64,000 nucleotides of DNA from Coccinella septempunctata. Lineage: Eukaryota; Arthropoda; Insecta; Coleoptera; Coccinellidae. The stretch's first letter is position 1; the number at the start of each line of letters is the position of its first letter. Below are positions 63,133 to 64,000 of this stretch, one piece after another. The notes beneath the pieces are model-generated. The model ran no database searches, was not told the origin of the DNA, and was given only the letters and a program-made list of their open reading frames with translations. The position numbers were made by a program, and so were the translations under genes. The stretch lies in contig NC_058191.1 of assembly GCF_907165205.1 (NCBI RefSeq), positions 10,790,501-10,854,500 of the forward strand. Reading direction: 5' to 3'.

Positions 63133-64000
63133 GGAATTGAGGAACGAGAATTAAATTCCGACCGATGCTTGCTGTGCCGGCCGATCCCGACATATGTGCG
63201 ATACCAATCGGAGATTGCCGCGGCATCTGCGTCATTTTACAAGTCTCTACATGCAGCGGCTTGTACGGGTAGTCATACGAAATACGAATTCACGGCAAAA
63301 GCATGAGTTTTCAGGAGAACTTAATACTGCGCGTACAAAATTATAATGAATTGTACAGGGTGGGCAAATTTCGATGTTTTAGCACTACAGAAAGCTGCTA
63401 AAACATCGAAATTACCCGTTTAAAAGTAAACCAGAGGAAATAGACAAAATCTGATACCCCATTCTCGTTCTCTTTTTCCGAGAAACTTACAATAGTAGTA
63501 GTGATTTTTGGCCACTTTCTTTTGTTTTCGAGTTATAAGCAAAAATTGGAAAAATGGCGATATCGAAATAAATTTATATCTCCGCTTATACTGATGATAG
63601 AGCTCTGAAATCGAAACATTATACAGGCACTTTTTTACGTAGAATCCAGTGGCGTGCTCGCCTTTTTAGCAGGAATTTTAATTACGAAGCTATGATCCAA
63701 AGTATGGTTTTTTAAATGGGAACCCTAGTTTTCTGTGCAATTTTTTGAAAGCTTCATTTTTACTGATTTCAAAAATATATAACATCATATGGTTTGTATC
63801 AATATAAATGATAAAAAATGGTCAAAAACCTTTTTTCTCAATATTTCTATGGTTTCAACTTTTGATGAGCACAGAAACATATAGCATCGTATGATTACCA
63901 CTGTCTCCTTCTTTAAGTCTTTTCATTATTATGAAAATTTATTAAATATATCTGATTCAAATTTTGTGAAAATTGGTAAACTGCATAGAAAGAATGACAT
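63133..64000. other. Repeat debris; no gene
   Basis: A TGTACAGGGTGGGCAAA end at about 63353 is followed by an 18-bp perfect hairpin (63367-63384 with 63396-63413, 11-nt loop). Then comes AT-rich sequence of the same style as 1-870. The same end motif is seen near 36250 and inverted near 10210. Confidence 0.5.

Overview
The window reads as an AT-rich, transposon-laden animal nuclear genome, most likely an insect and plausibly a beetle. The genes are split by GT-AG introns, several of 4-9 kb packed with mobile elements. The largest gene belongs to the firefly-luciferase/4-coumarate-CoA-ligase-like acyl-CoA synthetase family that is expanded in beetles. No prokaryotic features, CRISPR arrays or operons were seen. 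Species cannot be fixed from sequence alone.

Four host genes can be built with consistent splice phases. (1) About 1.7-15.8 kb, + strand: the C-terminal 804 codons of a PCM1-like centriolar satellite protein (11 exons; the 5' part lies outside the window). (2) 16.1-17.2 kb, - strand: a three-exon gene for an unrecognised 172-residue nuclear-looking protein. Its 3' end meets that of PCM1 tail to tail, and its 5' end faces gene 3 across about 560 bp. (3) 17.8-18.1 kb, + strand: VMA21, a V-ATPase assembly factor of the ER, two exons. (4) 23.7-58.2 kb, + strand: a complete seven-exon acyl-CoA synthetase (580 residues) spread over 34.5 kb because five of its six introns are filled with transposons; the other is 53 bp.

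Almost everything else is mobile DNA: decayed non-LTR retrotransposons of several clades on both strands, a Ty3/gypsy remnant, a gypsy-type integrase tail, Tc1-like and DD41D mariner-like transposons, nested hAT elements with exact 8-bp target duplications, TAA-flanked MITEs, foldback elements, and a tRNA-derived SINE candidate. Nesting gives a relative order of insertion in places: hAT in hAT, MITE in LINE, LINE in Tc1, hAT MITE in an older repeat.

The most unusual structures are: a 3-kb TIR-bounded unit carrying about 30 copies of a 61-bp satellite with irregular higher-order periodicity; a 2.5-kb palindrome with 750-bp arms around a DD41D transposase pseudogene; two foldback elements whose arms carry hammerhead-ribozyme-like cores typical of Penelope-like elements, one with a 14-bp target duplication about 110 bp upstream of a synthetase exon; and a GACGTC-rich repeat block next to an I-type LINE.
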